Positions 9,436 to 19,114 of a stretch of 64,000 nt of DNA are shown one piece after another. Position 1 is the stretch's first letter; each line of letters begins with the position of its first letter. The notes under the pieces were generated by a model. That model worked only from the letters and a program-made list of their open reading frames with translations. It made no database searches and was not told where the DNA came from. Source of the stretch: Pseudomonas fluorescens (GTDB lineage: Bacteria > Pseudomonadota > Gammaproteobacteria > Pseudomonadales > Pseudomonadaceae). A program made the position numbers and the translations under genes. The DNA lies in assembly GCF_000802965.1 (NCBI RefSeq), contig NZ_JSAK01000008.1:287220-351219 (forward strand). Direction: 5' to 3'.

Positions 9436-10632
9436 ATGTCCCTGCCTAGCCTGCGCCTCAAAGCCAACGCCGACCGTCGCCTGCGCAACGGCCACTTGTG
9501 GGTCTACAGCAACGAAATCGACGTGGCCGCCACCCCGTTGCACGGCTTCAAGGCCGGCGATCAGGCGATCCTCGAAGCCGCTGGCGGCAAGCCACTGGGC
9601 ATCGTTGCCATGAGCCCGAACAACCTGATTTGCGCCCGTTTGCTGTCGCGCGACATCAAGTTGCCGTTGGACAAGTCGCTGCTGGTGCATCGTTTGAACG
9701 TCGCCCTGTCGCTGCGTGATCGCCTGTTCGACAAGCCGTTCTATCGCCTGGTCTACGGCGATTCCGACCTGCTGCCAGGTCTGGTGGTCGACCGTTTCGG
9801 CGACATCCTGGTGGTGCAGATCGCCTCGGCGACCATGGAAGCTCATAAAGACGACGTGATTGCGGCGCTGACCCAAGTGCTCAAGCCAAGCGGCATTCTG
9901 TTCAAGAATGACTCCGCTGCCCGTGATGCCGAAGGCCTCAATCGCTACGTCGAAACCGTGTTCGGCCTGGTGCCGGAGTGGGTTGCGCTGGAAGAGAACG
10001 GCGTGAAATTCGAAGCCCCGGTCATCCAGGGCCAGAAAACCGGCTGGTTCTACGACCACCGCATGAACCGCGCCCGCCTGGCCCCGTATGCCAAGGGCAA
10101 ACGGGTATTGGACCTGTACAGCTACATCGGTGGCTGGGGCGTGCAGGCTGCGGCGTTCGGCGCCAGCGAAGTGTTCTGTGTCGACGCATCGGCCTTCGCC
10201 CTCGACGGCGTCGAGCGCAACGCCGCGCTGAACGGCTTCGCCGACAAAATGACCTGCATCGAAGGCGACGTCTTCGAAGCCCTGAAAGAGCTGAAAGCCA
10301 GCGAAGAACGTTTCGACGTGATCGTCGCCGACCCACCGGCGTTCATCAAACGCAAAAAAGACATGAAGAACGGCGAAGGTGCCTATCGCCGCCTGAACGA
10401 GCAAGCCATGCGCCTGCTCAGCAAGGACGGCATCCTGGTCAGCGCTTCGTGCTCGATGCACCTGCCGGAAGACGATCTGCAGAACATCCTGCTGACCAGC
10501 GCCCGTCACCTGGACCGCAACATCCAGATGCTTGAGCGCGGCGGTCAAGGCCCGGATCACCCGGTGCACCCGGCCATCGCCGAAACCCGCTACATCAAGA
10601 GCATCACCTGCCGGTTGCTGCCTAACAGCTAA
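9436..10632 (+). CDS. rlmI: 23S rRNA (cytosine-C5)-methyltransferase RlmI
   Basis: This 398-residue class I SAM methyltransferase modifies 23S rRNA (C1962 in E. coli numbering) to 5-methylcytosine. It has an N-terminal PUA-like RNA-binding domain (about 1-75), a SAM-binding region (VLDLYSYIGGWGVQAA), motif IV DPPAFIKRKK and a catalytic-type Cys in SASCSMHL. The reading frame is open further upstream, but the ATG at 9436 gives the conserved start MSLPSLRLKANADRRL and has the CCGGAG RBS. It acts on ribosomes in the cytoplasm. It is a single gene flanked by REP doublets on both sides. Confidence 0.92.
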   Translation: MSLPSLRLKANADRRLRNGHLWVYSNEIDVAATPLHGFKAGDQAILEAAGGKPLGIVAMSPNNLICARLLSRDIKLPLDKSLLVHRLNVALSLRDRLFDKPFYRLVYGDSDLLPGLVVDRFGDILVVQIASATMEAHKDDVIAALTQVLKPSGILFKNDSAARDAEGLNRYVETVFGLVPEWVALEENGVKFEAPVIQGQKTGWFYDHRMNRARLAPYAKGKRVLDLYSYIGGWGVQAAAFGASEVFCVDASAFALDGVERNAALNGFADKMTCIEGDVFEALKELKASEERFDVIVADPPAFIKRKKDMKNGEGAYRRLNEQAMRLLSKDGILVSASCSMHLPEDDLQNILLTSARHLDRNIQMLERGGQGPDHPVHPAIAETRYIKSITCRLLPNS

Positions 10633-10642
10633 CCCCTACCCC

Positions 10643-10745
10643 CTGTAGGAGCGAGCCTGCTCGCGATAAAACGCAAAGACACCGCGGACAACCAGATACA
10701 CCGCGTAATCGTTGACGTTTTTCGCGAGCAGGCTCGCTCCTACAA
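10643..10745. repeat. REP doublet between rlmI and the MFS gene
   Basis: TGTAGGAGCGAGCCTGCTCG and the inverse CGAGCAGGCTCGCTCCTACA flank about 50 bases. The two genes are co-directional. Confidence 0.9.
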
Positions 10746-10838
10746 AGGTTTCAGAAATCGCCCACGCTCGCCTGCATTGACTTGCCTTTCCATCAAATCA
10801 ATCCTCGTTCATACCTCACGGAACGAGTGCGCTGATCG

Positions 10839-12041
10839 ATGTCCCATGCCGAAAGCAGCCAAGAAAAGCCGTTAATCGTCCTGTTACTGATGACCATGAC
10901 ACTGCTGAGTGTCTTCCCGTTGGACGTGGTTCTTCCTTCCTTTCCCGACCTGTCGGACTTCTTTCAAATCCCGCCGCCCGACGTGGCCCTGTCTGTCAGC
11001 CTGTTCGCCGTCAGCCTGGCATTTTCCGTGATGCTGGTTGGGCCGCTGTCGGACATGTGGGGCCGCAAGAAGCTGTTGCTGGGAGGTATGGCCCTCGCGG
11101 TGATTGGCGCGATTGGGTGTGCAGTGTCCAGCGAGTACAGCTGGTTTCTAGGGTTTCGTGTGATCCAGGCAATCGGTTGCGGGGCCTTTTCGCTGTCACA
11201 CGCGCTGGTGCAGGATCTGTTCACAGGTCATGCAAGGCAGCGACTCAGGATCTGGATGGTGACCGCGAGTGGCGTATTCATTTCAATTTCGCCGCTGCTG
11301 GGGACCTGGCTGCAATTGCAGTTGGGCTGGCAGGGCAGCTTTTATGTGTTTGTCACCCTCGCTGTTCTAGTCTGGTTAAGCGCCTGCCGGCTGCTCAAGG
11401 AGTCCTCGTCTATCCGCACAGCATCCCGTGGGGGATTTTTCCGCGCTTACTGGCATGTCTGCTCAGATGTTCGCTTTATGAGTTACTGGCTGATTTCCGC
11501 CCTCGCCTTCGCCTGTCATTTTTCGTTCATCGTCACATCACCCATTATTTTCATGGAACATCTGGCCCTTTCACCCTACGAATACGCCTGGGCGTTGTTG
11601 CTGTACGGCGTTGCGTATGTAGGCGGCGGCGCAATAGCCAACGTCCTGCATCAGCGTCTGCAGGCCAACACTCAGATAATTGTTGGCCTGGGGTTGATCG
11701 CGGTTTCGGGTGCGGTGATGCTGTGGCTGACCCGCCACTTCGGTCTCTCTGCCGCGACGGTGCTGATGTCCATGCTGATTTGTACGATCGGCACCACGAT
11801 TACCCGACCCATCGTCAACTCCAAGGCCATGAGCATTCATCCGGAATATGCCGGGACCTCGACCTCGGTCGGCGGTGTGCTGATGTTCCTTAGCGGTGGC
11901 GTGATCAGCACGGTGATCAACCGGGTACCTGAGGACCTGATTACCGCTCTGGCCATTGGCTTCCTGACATTGAGCGTCGCAGGCCTTGGACTGAATGCAA
12001 TGATCAACCAACGGAATAAACAGGCACTCGATATCGGCTGA
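10839..12041 (+). CDS. MFS drug/metabolite exporter, Bcr/CflA-like
   Basis: This 400-residue protein has about 12 predicted membrane helices. The major-facilitator motif A between helices 2 and 3 is clear (GPLSDMWGRKKLLLG, about 68-82). The overall form, with the early DVVLPSFPDL after helix 1, matches the Bcr/CflA drug-resistance branch of proton-driven exporters (DHA1). The substrate cannot be told. To the eye the gene looks less GC-rich, with more ATT, TCA and TTT codons than its neighbours. It appears not to belong to the conserved coaD-ilvD order, so it may be a later insertion; this is an impression, not a calculation. Confidence 0.82.
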   Translation: MSHAESSQEKPLIVLLLMTMTLLSVFPLDVVLPSFPDLSDFFQIPPPDVALSVSLFAVSLAFSVMLVGPLSDMWGRKKLLLGGMALAVIGAIGCAVSSEYSWFLGFRVIQAIGCGAFSLSHALVQDLFTGHARQRLRIWMVTASGVFISISPLLGTWLQLQLGWQGSFYVFVTLAVLVWLSACRLLKESSSIRTASRGGFFRAYWHVCSDVRFMSYWLISALAFACHFSFIVTSPIIFMEHLALSPYEYAWALLLYGVAYVGGGAIANVLHQRLQANTQIIVGLGLIAVSGAVMLWLTRHFGLSAATVLMSMLICTIGTTITRPIVNSKAMSIHPEYAGTSTSVGGVLMFLSGGVISTVINRVPEDLITALAIGFLTLSVAGLGLNAMINQRNKQALDIG

Positions 12042-12299
12042 CACCTGCCAGTCGTCATCCCGCACGCTCCGTCAACACGGGATCAACGCTTCCCGGCATT
12101 CCCTCCAGCCGCCAGCCGTGTAGAATCGCGAGATTCATCGCCAGTCATCCCCCGGCGGGTTTATGAGCTCAAGCTGAAGCGCGCGGCGATCCCGCAAAGT
12201 TATCGGCAACTTCCGGACACACGGCCATTTCTGAGTGTTCCAGACGTCAATAGAAGCTCACTTCCCTTTTGATACCTGATTAGCCGCCCGGAGTGCTTC

Positions 12300-14141
12300 A
12301 TGCCTGATTACCGCTCGAAAACATCCACCCACGGCCGCAACATGGCCGGTGCCCGCGCACTGTGGCGCGCCACGGGGATGAAAGATGACGACTTCAAAAA
12401 GCCGATCATCGCCATTGCCAACTCCTTCACCCAGTTCGTACCGGGCCACGTCCACCTCAAGGACCTGGGCCAACTGGTCGCCCGCGAAATCGAACGCGCC
12501 GGCGGTGTGGCAAAAGAATTCAACACCATCGCTGTCGACGACGGCATCGCCATGGGCCACGACGGCATGCTGTATTCGCTGCCGAGCCGCGAGATCATCG
12601 CCGACTCCGTCGAGTACATGGTCAACGCCCACTGCGCCGACGCCATCGTCTGCATCTCCAACTGCGACAAGATCACCCCGGGCATGCTGATGGCGTCCCT
12701 GCGCCTGAACATTCCAGTGATCTTCGTCTCCGGCGGCCCGATGGAAGCCGGCAAGACCAAACTCGCTTCCCACGGCCTCGACCTGGTCGACGCCATGGTG
12801 ATCGCCGCCGACTCCAGCGCTTCTGACGAGAAAGTCGCCGAGTACGAGCGTAGCGCCTGCCCGACTTGCGGTTCGTGCTCCGGCATGTTCACCGCCAACT
12901 CGATGAACTGCCTGGTCGAAGCACTGGGCCTGGCATTGCCGGGCAATGGTTCGACCCTGGCCACCCACAGTGACCGCGAGCAGCTGTTCCTGCAGGCCGG
13001 CCGCACCATCGTCGAGCTGTGCAAGCGTTACTACGGCGAGAACGATGAGTCGGTGTTGCCGCGCAACATCGCCAACTTCCAGGCCTTCGAAAACGCCATG
13101 ACCCTGGACATCGCCATGGGCGGTTCCACCAACACCATCCTGCACTTGCTGGCCGCAGCCCAGGAAGCCGAGATCGATTTCGACCTGCGCGACATCGACC
13201 GTCTGTCCCGGCACGTGCCGCAACTGTGCAAGGTCGCGCCGAACATTCAGAAGTACCACATGGAAGACGTGCACCGTGCCGGCGGGATCTTCAGCATCCT
13301 CGGCTCGCTGGCCCGTGGCGGCTTGCTGCACACCCAGCTGCCGACCGTGCACAGCCGCAGCATGGAAGAAGCCATCGCCAAGTGGGACATCACCCAGACC
13401 AACGACGAAGCGGTGCACCACTTCTTCAAGGCCGGCCCTGCGGGCATCCCGACCCAGACCGCGTTCAGCCAGTCGACCCGCTGGGAAACCCTGGACGACG
13501 ACCGTGAAAACGGCTGCATCCGCAGTGTCGAACACGCTTACTCGCAAGAAGGCGGCCTGGCCGTGCTGTACGGAAACATCGCCCTCGATGGCTGCGTGGT
13601 GAAAACCGCGGGCGTCGACGAGTCGATCCACGTGTTCGAAGGCAACGCGAAGATCTTCGAAAGCCAGGACAGCGCCGTGCGCGGCATCCTCGCCGATGAA
13701 GTGAAGGAAGGCGACATCGTCATCATTCGCTACGAAGGCCCGAAAGGCGGCCCGGGCATGCAGGAAATGCTCTACCCGACGTCCTACCTGAAATCCAAAG
13801 GCCTGGGCAAAGCCTGTGCCCTGCTCACCGATGGCCGTTTCTCCGGCGGTACTTCGGGTCTGTCCATCGGCCACGCTTCGCCTGAAGCGGCCGCTGGCGG
13901 TGCGATCGGTCTGGTGCAGGACGGCGACAAAGTGCTGATCGACATTCCGAACCGTTCGATCAACCTGTTGGTCAGCGACGAAGAACTGGCCGCGCGCCGC
14001 GTCGAGCAGGACAAGAAAGGCTGGAAACCGGTTGAAGTGCGTCCACGTAAAGTGACCACTGCCCTGAAGGCCTACGCCCTGCTGGCGACCAGCGCCGACA
14101 AAGGTGCTGTGCGTAACAAGGCGATGCTCGACGGGCTGTAA
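12300..14141 (+). CDS. ilvD: Dihydroxy-acid dehydratase
   Basis: This 613-residue enzyme dehydrates 2,3-dihydroxy-isovalerate and -methylvalerate to the 2-oxo acids of valine, leucine and isoleucine synthesis. It is an iron-sulfur enzyme. The IlvD/Edd signatures are present: [18 protein letters not shown], and the Cys-rich [15 protein letters not shown]. The C-terminal [16 protein letters not shown] is also typical. The length is that of the E. coli-type (4Fe-4S) enzyme. It is monocistronic, with a strong terminator after the stop. The 258-base leader shows no leader-peptide attenuator that I could recognise. Confidence 0.97.
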   Translation: MPDYRSKTSTHGRNMAGARALWRATGMKDDDFKKPIIAIANSFTQFVPGHVHLKDLGQLVAREIERAGGVAKEFNTIAVDDGIAMGHDGMLYSLPSREIIADSVEYMVNAHCADAIVCISNCDKITPGMLMASLRLNIPVIFVSGGPMEAGKTKLASHGLDLVDAMVIAADSSASDEKVAEYERSACPTCGSCSGMFTANSMNCLVEALGLALPGNGSTLATHSDREQLFLQAGRTIVELCKRYYGENDESVLPRNIANFQAFENAMTLDIAMGGSTNTILHLLAAAQEAEIDFDLRDIDRLSRHVPQLCKVAPNIQKYHMEDVHRAGGIFSILGSLARGGLLHTQLPTVHSRSMEEAIAKWDITQTNDEAVHHFFKAGPAGIPTQTAFSQSTRWETLDDDRENGCIRSVEHAYSQEGGLAVLYGNIALDGCVVKTAGVDESIHVFEGNAKIFESQDSAVRGILADEVKEGDIVIIRYEGPKGGPGMQEMLYPTSYLKSKGLGKACALLTDGRFSGGTSGLSIGHASPEAAAGGAIGLVQDGDKVLIDIPNRSINLLVSDEELAARRVEQDKKGWKPVEVRPRKVTTALKAYALLATSADKGAVRNKAMLDGL

Positions 14142-14157
14142 GGCTTAACCGTCGAAC

Positions 14158-14193
14158 AAAAAAATACCCCGCCAAGTGCGGGGTATTTTGTTT
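14158..14193 (+). terminator. Rho-independent terminator of ilvD
   Basis: A perfect 12-bp stem AAAATACCCCGC / GCGGGGTATTTT with a 5-base loop is followed by GTTT, 16 bases after the ilvD stop codon. The A/T flanks could let it work in both directions. Confidence 0.9.
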
Positions 14194-14200
14194 CCACAGA

Positions 14201-14296
14201 TCCCCTGTTGGAGCTGCCGCAGGCTGCGATCTTTTGATCTTGTTTCTTGAAATCAAAGTCAAAAGATCGCAGCCTGCGGCAGCTCCTACAGGGGAT
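14201..14296. repeat. Long REP doublet, GGAGCTGCCGCAGGCTGCGATC family
   Basis: Arms of about 38 bases, with one mismatch near the outer end (TTGGAG against TAGGAG), lie between the convergent ilvD and pchP genes, just after the ilvD terminator. Confidence 0.9.
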
Positions 14297-14310
14297 TGTG
14301 TCGTCGCACG

Positions 14311-14338
14311 ATTGTAGGAGCCGGCTTGCTGGCGATGC
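14311..14338. repeat. Single REP copy
   Basis: A lone TGTAGGAGCCGGCTTGCTGG-type copy with no inverted partner, 14 bases before the pchP stop codon and beside the preceding doublet. Confidence 0.75.
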
Positions 14339-14351
14339 AGGCACCTCGGTG

Positions 14352-15407
14352 TTACTGAATCTCTTGCGGTGTGACGATCACCCAGTTCTTGTCCGCCGTC
14401 ACCGGCAACCCTTCCTTGGCCTGCGCCGCAGCGTGCTTGGCCATCATGCCCTGGATCTGGGTCATGTACTTGTCCTTGCGGTTGACCCACAAATGGATGC
14501 CGCCCTTGGCCACGTCGACATCGTGGAACAGCATGTAGCCGTCGCTGGTTGGCGTATCACCGCCCACCAGCACCGGTTTTTTCCACTCATCGATGTAGGT
14601 CAGGATCGCCGCGTGCTTGCCGGCCATCCAGGTCGCCGGGGTCCACAGGTACGGGGTCAGTTCGAGGCCGAGGTTGGCCTTCTCGTCATACTTGCCGGCA
14701 GTGATTTGCTTGCGTGCGGTGGTCAGCTCGCCAGTCTGTTGGTCCTTGAGCAGCAGCGACACGCCGATCACGTTCTGCGGTTTGACGTTGTAGCCGTACT
14801 TCGGATCGGCCGCGACCATGCGCACCAGTTCTTCGGAGGCGGCGGTCATCACGTAGACCTCGATGCCGTTTTCCATCAGCTTGTTGTACAGCTCTTGCTG
14901 GCCGGTGAAGATTTTCGGCGGGTTGACGTCCAGCTTCTTGACCACATCGCCTTCGTAATACGTGGCAGGCACCGGTTTGCCGGACGCCATCAACTCGTCG
15001 ACATAGCCCTTGAGTTCCTGGAGCGTGAAGCCGGAGAACACTTGGGCCACCCATGGATAACACACCATGTCGTCGACTTCACACAGGCGGTAGTAATAGC
15101 TGAACAGGCTTTCCTTGTGGTCGGCGGTGTCCTTGAACGGCATCAGCTTCAGGGAGGGGTCGAGTTTGTCACGGGTGATCAGGCCCTTGTTCTCCATGAA
15201 GGGCAGCAACGACTCTTCGAGGTCGTAGCGGTAACTGGTGTTGTCCATGTCGAACACCGCGTAGTTACCCTTGTTGGCGTTGGCCGCGATCATCGCGTCC
15301 AGCGCCTTGGCCTGATCGGCTGGCCAATGTTTCAAATCCGTAGCAAATACCTGCCCGGCGAGGCCAAGACAAATCGCAGCAGCCAAAAATTTCGGTGCGA
15401 ACCTCAT
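14352..15407 (-). CDS. pchP: Phosphorylcholine phosphatase (periplasmic HAD)
   Basis: This 351-residue HAD-superfamily phosphatase has a signal peptide (MRFAPKFLAAAICLGLAG, cleaved after about VFA) and nucleophile motif AVFDMDNTSYRYDLEE. Its sequence closely resembles, from memory, P. aeruginosa PchP, including LFSYYYRLCE, VAQVFSGFTLQELKGYVDEL and the ending NWVIVTPQEIQ. PchP releases phosphate from phosphorylcholine made by phospholipase C, feeding choline to glycine-betaine catabolism. I chose ATG 15407 because AGGGAG lies 8 bases upstream; the ATG at 15413 is too close to it. It is divergent from tcyP. Choline/GbdR control is known for PchP in P. aeruginosa but no site was recognised here. 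Confidence 0.9.
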   Translation of the reverse strand: MRFAPKFLAAAICLGLAGQVFATDLKHWPADQAKALDAMIAANANKGNYAVFDMDNTSYRYDLEESLLPFMENKGLITRDKLDPSLKLMPFKDTADHKESLFSYYYRLCEVDDMVCYPWVAQVFSGFTLQELKGYVDELMASGKPVPATYYEGDVVKKLDVNPPKIFTGQQELYNKLMENGIEVYVMTAASEELVRMVAADPKYGYNVKPQNVIGVSLLLKDQQTGELTTARKQITAGKYDEKANLGLELTPYLWTPATWMAGKHAAILTYIDEWKKPVLVGGDTPTSDGYMLFHDVDVAKGGIHLWVNRKDKYMTQIQGMMAKHAAAQAKEGLPVTADKNWVIVTPQEIQ

Positions 15408-15453
15408 TGGCATATCTCCCTGAATGAAAGACATCGACGCTAACAAATTAGTG

Positions 15454-15472
15454 TGACAGTCCTCGTCTGTCA
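15454..15472. promoter_or_regulatory. Small dyad upstream of pchP
   Basis: TGACAG and CTGTCA are separated by 7 bases, about 47-65 bases before the pchP start. Possible regulator half-sites; weak. Confidence 0.3.
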
Positions 15473-15532
15473 GCGACCGCCAGCGTGCCTTTCGCGCCAG
15501 CTGCATCCCCCACAGCGACATTGGCTTATTCC

Positions 15533-15558
15533 AAAAACGACAGTCACCAGACGTTTTT
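15533..15558. promoter_or_regulatory. A/T-rich dyad in the pchP-tcyP gap
   Basis: AAAAACG (15533-15539) and CGTTTTT (15552-15558) are separated by 12 bases, midway between the divergent genes. The spacing resembles sites for dimeric regulators but no regulator is assigned. Confidence 0.3.
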
Positions 15559-15648
15559 GATATTAATTCATTGGAAATCAAGCTGTTAGGCTTGCCGGTT
15601 CGCAGCTGCCCCGGAAGGTGGCTGGCACAAGTCACTTTCGGAGTCCTT

Positions 15649-17031
15649 ATGAATCTGCCGCTGATTCTCAATCTGCTGGTATTCCTCGCTCTACTTTTTG
15701 GTCTCGCACAAACCCGCCACACCACCTGGAGCCTGGCGAAAAAAGTCCTGCTCGCTTTGGTGCTGGGCGTGGCGTTCGGTGTGGCGCTGCACACTGTCTA
15801 CGGTGCCGGCAACCCGGCGCTGAAAGCCTCGATCGGCTGGTTCGATCTGGTGGGCAACGGTTACGTGCAATTGCTGCAAATGATTGTGATCCCGCTGGTG
15901 TTCGCCTCGATCCTCAGCGCCGTGGCTCGTCTGCACAACGCCTCGTCGCTGGGCAAGATCAGTTTCCTGACCATCGGCACGCTGCTGTTCACCACCGCCA
16001 TCGCGGCGCTGATCGGCATCGGCCTGACCAACCTGTTCGGCCTGACCGCCGAAGGCCTGGTCGCCGGCACCCAGGAAATGGCGCGCCTGCAAACCATCCA
16101 GACCGATTACGCCGGCAAGGTCGCCGACCTCAATGTGCCGCAGCTGCTGCTGTCGTTCATCCCGCAAAATCCGTTCGCCGACCTGGCGCGGGCCAAACCG
16201 ACGTCGATCATCAGCGTGGTGATCTTCGCTGCGTTCCTCGGTGTCGCGGCGCTGCAACTGCTGAAGGATGACGCGGAAAAAGGTCAGAAAGTGATCAACG
16301 CCATCGACACTCTGCAAGCCCTGGTGATGCGCCTGGTGCGTCTGGTGATGAAGCTGACGCCCTACGGCGTGCTGGCGCTGATGACCAAAGTGGTCGCCGG
16401 TTCCAACCTGCAGGACATCATCAAGCTCGGCAGTTTTGTCGTGGTTTCCTACATCGGCCTGGGGCTGATGTTTGTAGTCCATGGCCTGTTGGTGTCGGCG
16501 GCCGGGATCAATCCGCTGCGTTTCTTCCGCAAGATCTGGCCGGTGCTGACGTTTGCGTTCACCAGCCGTTCAAGCGCCGCGACGATCCCGTTGAGCATCG
16601 AAGCGCAGACCAGCCGTTTGGGCATTCCGCAGTCCATCGCCAGTTTCGCCGCTTCGTTCGGCGCGACGATTGGCCAGAACGGCTGTGCCGGTCTGTACCC
16701 GGCGATGTTGGCGGTGATGGTTGCGCCGACCGTGGGCATCAACCCGCTGGATCCGCTGTGGATCGCGACGCTGGTGGCGATTGTCACGCTGAGTTCGGCC
16801 GGTGTCGGTGGTGGCGCGACGTTTGCTGCGTTGATCGTGTTGCCGGCGATGGGCTTGCCGGTGTCACTGGTGGCGTTGTTGATTTCGGTTGAGCCGCTGA
16901 TTGATATGGGGCGCACGGCGTTGAACGTGAGTGGTTCGATCAGCGCGGGGGCGATTACCAGTCAGCTGATGCAACAGACGGATAAAGAGCTGCTGGATGC
17001 GGATGAGCATTCGGCGTTGGCTCACGCTTGA
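15649..17031 (+). CDS. tcyP: L-cystine symporter, TcyP/YdjN type
   Basis: This 460-residue protein of the dicarboxylate/amino acid:cation symporter family carries about 8 membrane helices and two re-entrant hairpins. The hairpin motifs are visible: [19 protein letters not shown], then [19 protein letters not shown]. The second is characteristic of the TcyP/YdjN cystine importers. The frame is open upstream, but ATG 15649 ([18 protein letters not shown]) with the RBS GGAG before it matches the family start. It would take up cystine as a sulfur source across the inner membrane. It is single, divergent from pchP and convergent on folA. Confidence 0.87.
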   Translation: MNLPLILNLLVFLALLFGLAQTRHTTWSLAKKVLLALVLGVAFGVALHTVYGAGNPALKASIGWFDLVGNGYVQLLQMIVIPLVFASILSAVARLHNASSLGKISFLTIGTLLFTTAIAALIGIGLTNLFGLTAEGLVAGTQEMARLQTIQTDYAGKVADLNVPQLLLSFIPQNPFADLARAKPTSIISVVIFAAFLGVAALQLLKDDAEKGQKVINAIDTLQALVMRLVRLVMKLTPYGVLALMTKVVAGSNLQDIIKLGSFVVVSYIGLGLMFVVHGLLVSAAGINPLRFFRKIWPVLTFAFTSRSSAATIPLSIEAQTSRLGIPQSIASFAASFGATIGQNGCAGLYPAMLAVMVAPTVGINPLDPLWIATLVAIVTLSSAGVGGGATFAALIVLPAMGLPVSLVALLISVEPLIDMGRTALNVSGSISAGAITSQLMQQTDKELLDADEHSALAHA

Positions 17032-17052
17032 TCGGCGCCTGATAGACCGCTA

Positions 17053-17142
17053 TCGCTGGCAAGCCAGCTCCCACAAGGATCATGGTGTTCACACAATTTG
17101 TGTTTCACCTCGACACGGTGGGAGCTGGCTTGCCAGCGATGC
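17053..17142. repeat. REP doublet between tcyP and folA
   Basis: ATCGCTGGCAAGCCAGCTCC and its inverse, separated by about 40 bases, at a convergent junction. Confidence 0.9.
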
Positions 17143-17145
17143 TTT

Positions 17146-17658
17146 TTAAGCCTTTTCCCAGACTTCGAAGTTGTACGCCGGCTTATCCCCTTCCGCCGGA
17201 TTTTCGATGTTCGACACCAATTTCCATTGGCCCACATCAAACTCCGGAAACCACGCATCCCCTTCCGGGCTCAACGCCACGCGGGTCAGGTACAAACGAT
17301 CCGCCTGGGCCATCCCTTGCGCATACAACTGCGCGCCGCCAATCAGCATCAGCTCATCGACGCCTTGTTCCTTCGCCCATTCCTCGGCGCGTACCACCGC
17401 GGCTTCCAGCGACGGATAAACCTCTGCGCCTTCGAGCACCAGGTCCGCCTGACGGCTGACCACGATGTTCAAGCGCCCCGGCAGCGGGCGACCGAGGGAA
17501 TCCCAGGTCTTGCGCCCCATGATGATCGGCTTGCCGAGCGTGGTGGCCTTGAAGTATTTGAAGTCCCCCGGCAAGTGCCAGGGCATGCTGTTGTCGACGC
17601 CGATCACACGGTTTTCACCGAGGGCTGCGATCAGGCTGAGGGGGAGTGATTTAGTCAT
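17146..17658 (-). CDS. folA: Dihydrofolate reductase
   Basis: This 170-residue NADPH-dependent enzyme reduces dihydrofolate to tetrahydrofolate and is the target of trimethoprim. The active-site segment IGVDNSMPWHLPGDFKYF holds Trp27 and the acidic Asp32, equivalent to E. coli Trp22 and Asp27. The cofactor segments IIMGRKTWDSLGRPLPGR and MLIGGAQLYAQ are also present. The start at 17658 (MTKSLPLSLIAALG) is the family start; the open frame upstream is spurious. It works with thyA, about 12 kb away, which regenerates dihydrofolate. It is divergent from the DUF2868 gene. Confidence 0.96.
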   Translation of the reverse strand: MTKSLPLSLIAALGENRVIGVDNSMPWHLPGDFKYFKATTLGKPIIMGRKTWDSLGRPLPGRLNIVVSRQADLVLEGAEVYPSLEAAVVRAEEWAKEQGVDELMLIGGAQLYAQGMAQADRLYLTRVALSPEGDAWFPEFDVGQWKLVSNIENPAEGDKPAYNFEVWEKA

Positions 17659-17743
17659 GTTGGCGAGGATACCAGAGCCTCGCTTTCGCGGATAAGCGCC
17701 GCAACGGTTATGCTCACAGCTCATTTGAGCGACGGGATGCCGC

Positions 17744-19114
17744 GTGACTGAACTGAATAACCTATGGCTGACAGAAACCATCCGCCTGCGCGAAGAACAC
17801 GCAGGTCCCCTGGAGGATCTGGAAGCCAACCGACTGGCCCGCAGCGCAGGCGGCGATTTGCCGTCGCGCATTCAACGCCGCGCCCTGTGGCTGGCGGACC
17901 GCGATGGCCTGAGCGATGCGCTCAAACACTGGCTGCAAGGCGCACGACTGGCGCTGATCGTCATGGCGGTGCTGGCCGTGGTCAGCGGCGCCGGCCTGGC
18001 GTTTGCCGCACTCGGCGACGGCCAAACACCGGTGAACGTGTTCTGGGCCTTGGGCAGCCTGCTCGGGCTGAACCTGATTCTGCTGCTCAGCTGGGCCGTG
18101 GGCCTGGTGTTTGCCGGCGAACACGGTGCAACACTGGGACGCTTGTGGCTGTGGCTCAGCGAGAAACTCGCCCGCGACGCCAAAGCCGCGCAATTGGCGC
18201 CGGCGCTACTGCTGTTGTTGCAGCGTCAGAAACTCAATCGCTGGGCCATCGGCGTGCTGGTCAACGGCTTGTGGCTGCTGGCGATGCTCAGTGCGCTGGT
18301 GATGTTGCTGACGTTGATGGCGACCCGGCGCTACGGTTTCGTCTGGGAAACCACCATTCTCGGCGCCGATACTTTTATCGCCCTGACCCAAGCCCTCGGC
18401 GCGTTGCCTGCCATGCTCGGTTTCAGCATTCCAACCGTGGAGATGATCCGCGCCAGTGGCGATTCAGCGCTAAACATCGAAAGCGCTCGCCAGGCCTGGG
18501 CGGCGTGGCTGGTGGGCGTGTTGCTGGTCTACGGAGTTTTGCCGCGCCTGCTGTTGGCGCTGTTTTGTCTGTGGCGCTGGAAATCCGGGCAAGCTGCGTT
18601 GCATCTGGACTTGAACCTGCCCGGTTACGCGCAACTGCGCGAACGGTTGATGCCCACCAGCGAACGTCTGGGGATCAGTGATGCGGCGCCTGAGCAACTT
18701 CATCGGGTCGAAAGTGGCGTCAGCGAACAGCAAAGCGACGGTGCTCTGTTGGTCGCCATCGAACTGGACGACGACCGCCCGTGGCCGCCGCAATTGCCGA
18801 ACAACGTGAGCAACGCGGGCGTTCTCGACAGCCGCGAATCGCGGCACAAACTCCTCGAACAGTTGAGCCGTTTTCCACCCGCGCGACTGGCGATTGCCTG
18901 CGATCCACGGCGCTCGCCGGATCGCGGCAGTCTGGCCTTGATTGCCGAACTGGCTCGCAGCGCCAGCGCCACCCGCGTCTGGCTGCTGCAAGCGCCGCCC
19001 GGTGAAGCGCTGGACGCCGACCGCCTCGGCGATTGGCATGCGGCGCTGCGACAGCTTGAGTTGCCGTTCGCCGATTGCGCGCCGTTGAATTGGCTGGAGA
19101 CGGGTCATGACTAA
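17744..19114 (+). CDS. DUF2868 four-helix membrane protein
   Basis: This 456-residue protein is recognised as the DUF2868 family. An N-terminal cytoplasmic region (1-60) is followed by four predicted membrane helices at about 65-90, 98-123, 167-193 and 247-273. A long soluble C-terminal domain (about 280-456) has strand/helix patterns such as LLVAIELDDDRPWPPQLP and LAIACDPRRSPDRGSLALI. Its 3' end overlaps the start of the DUF3482 GTPase gene by 8 bases, so the two are translationally coupled and probably form one complex. Biochemical function is unknown. It is divergent from folA. Confidence 0.8.
   Translation: MTELNNLWLTETIRLREEHAGPLEDLEANRLARSAGGDLPSRIQRRALWLADRDGLSDALKHWLQGARLALIVMAVLAVVSGAGLAFAALGDGQTPVNVFWALGSLLGLNLILLLSWAVGLVFAGEHGATLGRLWLWLSEKLARDAKAAQLAPALLLLLQRQKLNRWAIGVLVNGLWLLAMLSALVMLLTLMATRRYGFVWETTILGADTFIALTQALGALPAMLGFSIPTVEMIRASGDSALNIESARQAWAAWLVGVLLVYGVLPRLLLALFCLWRWKSGQAALHLDLNLPGYAQLRERLMPTSERLGISDAAPEQLHRVESGVSEQQSDGALLVAIELDDDRPWPPQLPNNVSNAGVLDSRESRHKLLEQLSRFPPARLAIACDPRRSPDRGSLALIAELARSASATRVWLLQAPPGEALDADRLGDWHAALRQLELPFADCAPLNWLETGHD

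Noticed and set aside
12042..12299. Leader-peptide attenuator for ilvD
   Set aside because: No short frame rich in Ile, Leu or Val codons followed by alternative hairpins could be found.
12258..13874. Open frame of 538 codons antisense to ilvD
   Set aside because: It is a composition effect of the highly biased ilvD gene; the translated product is low-complexity with no family match.
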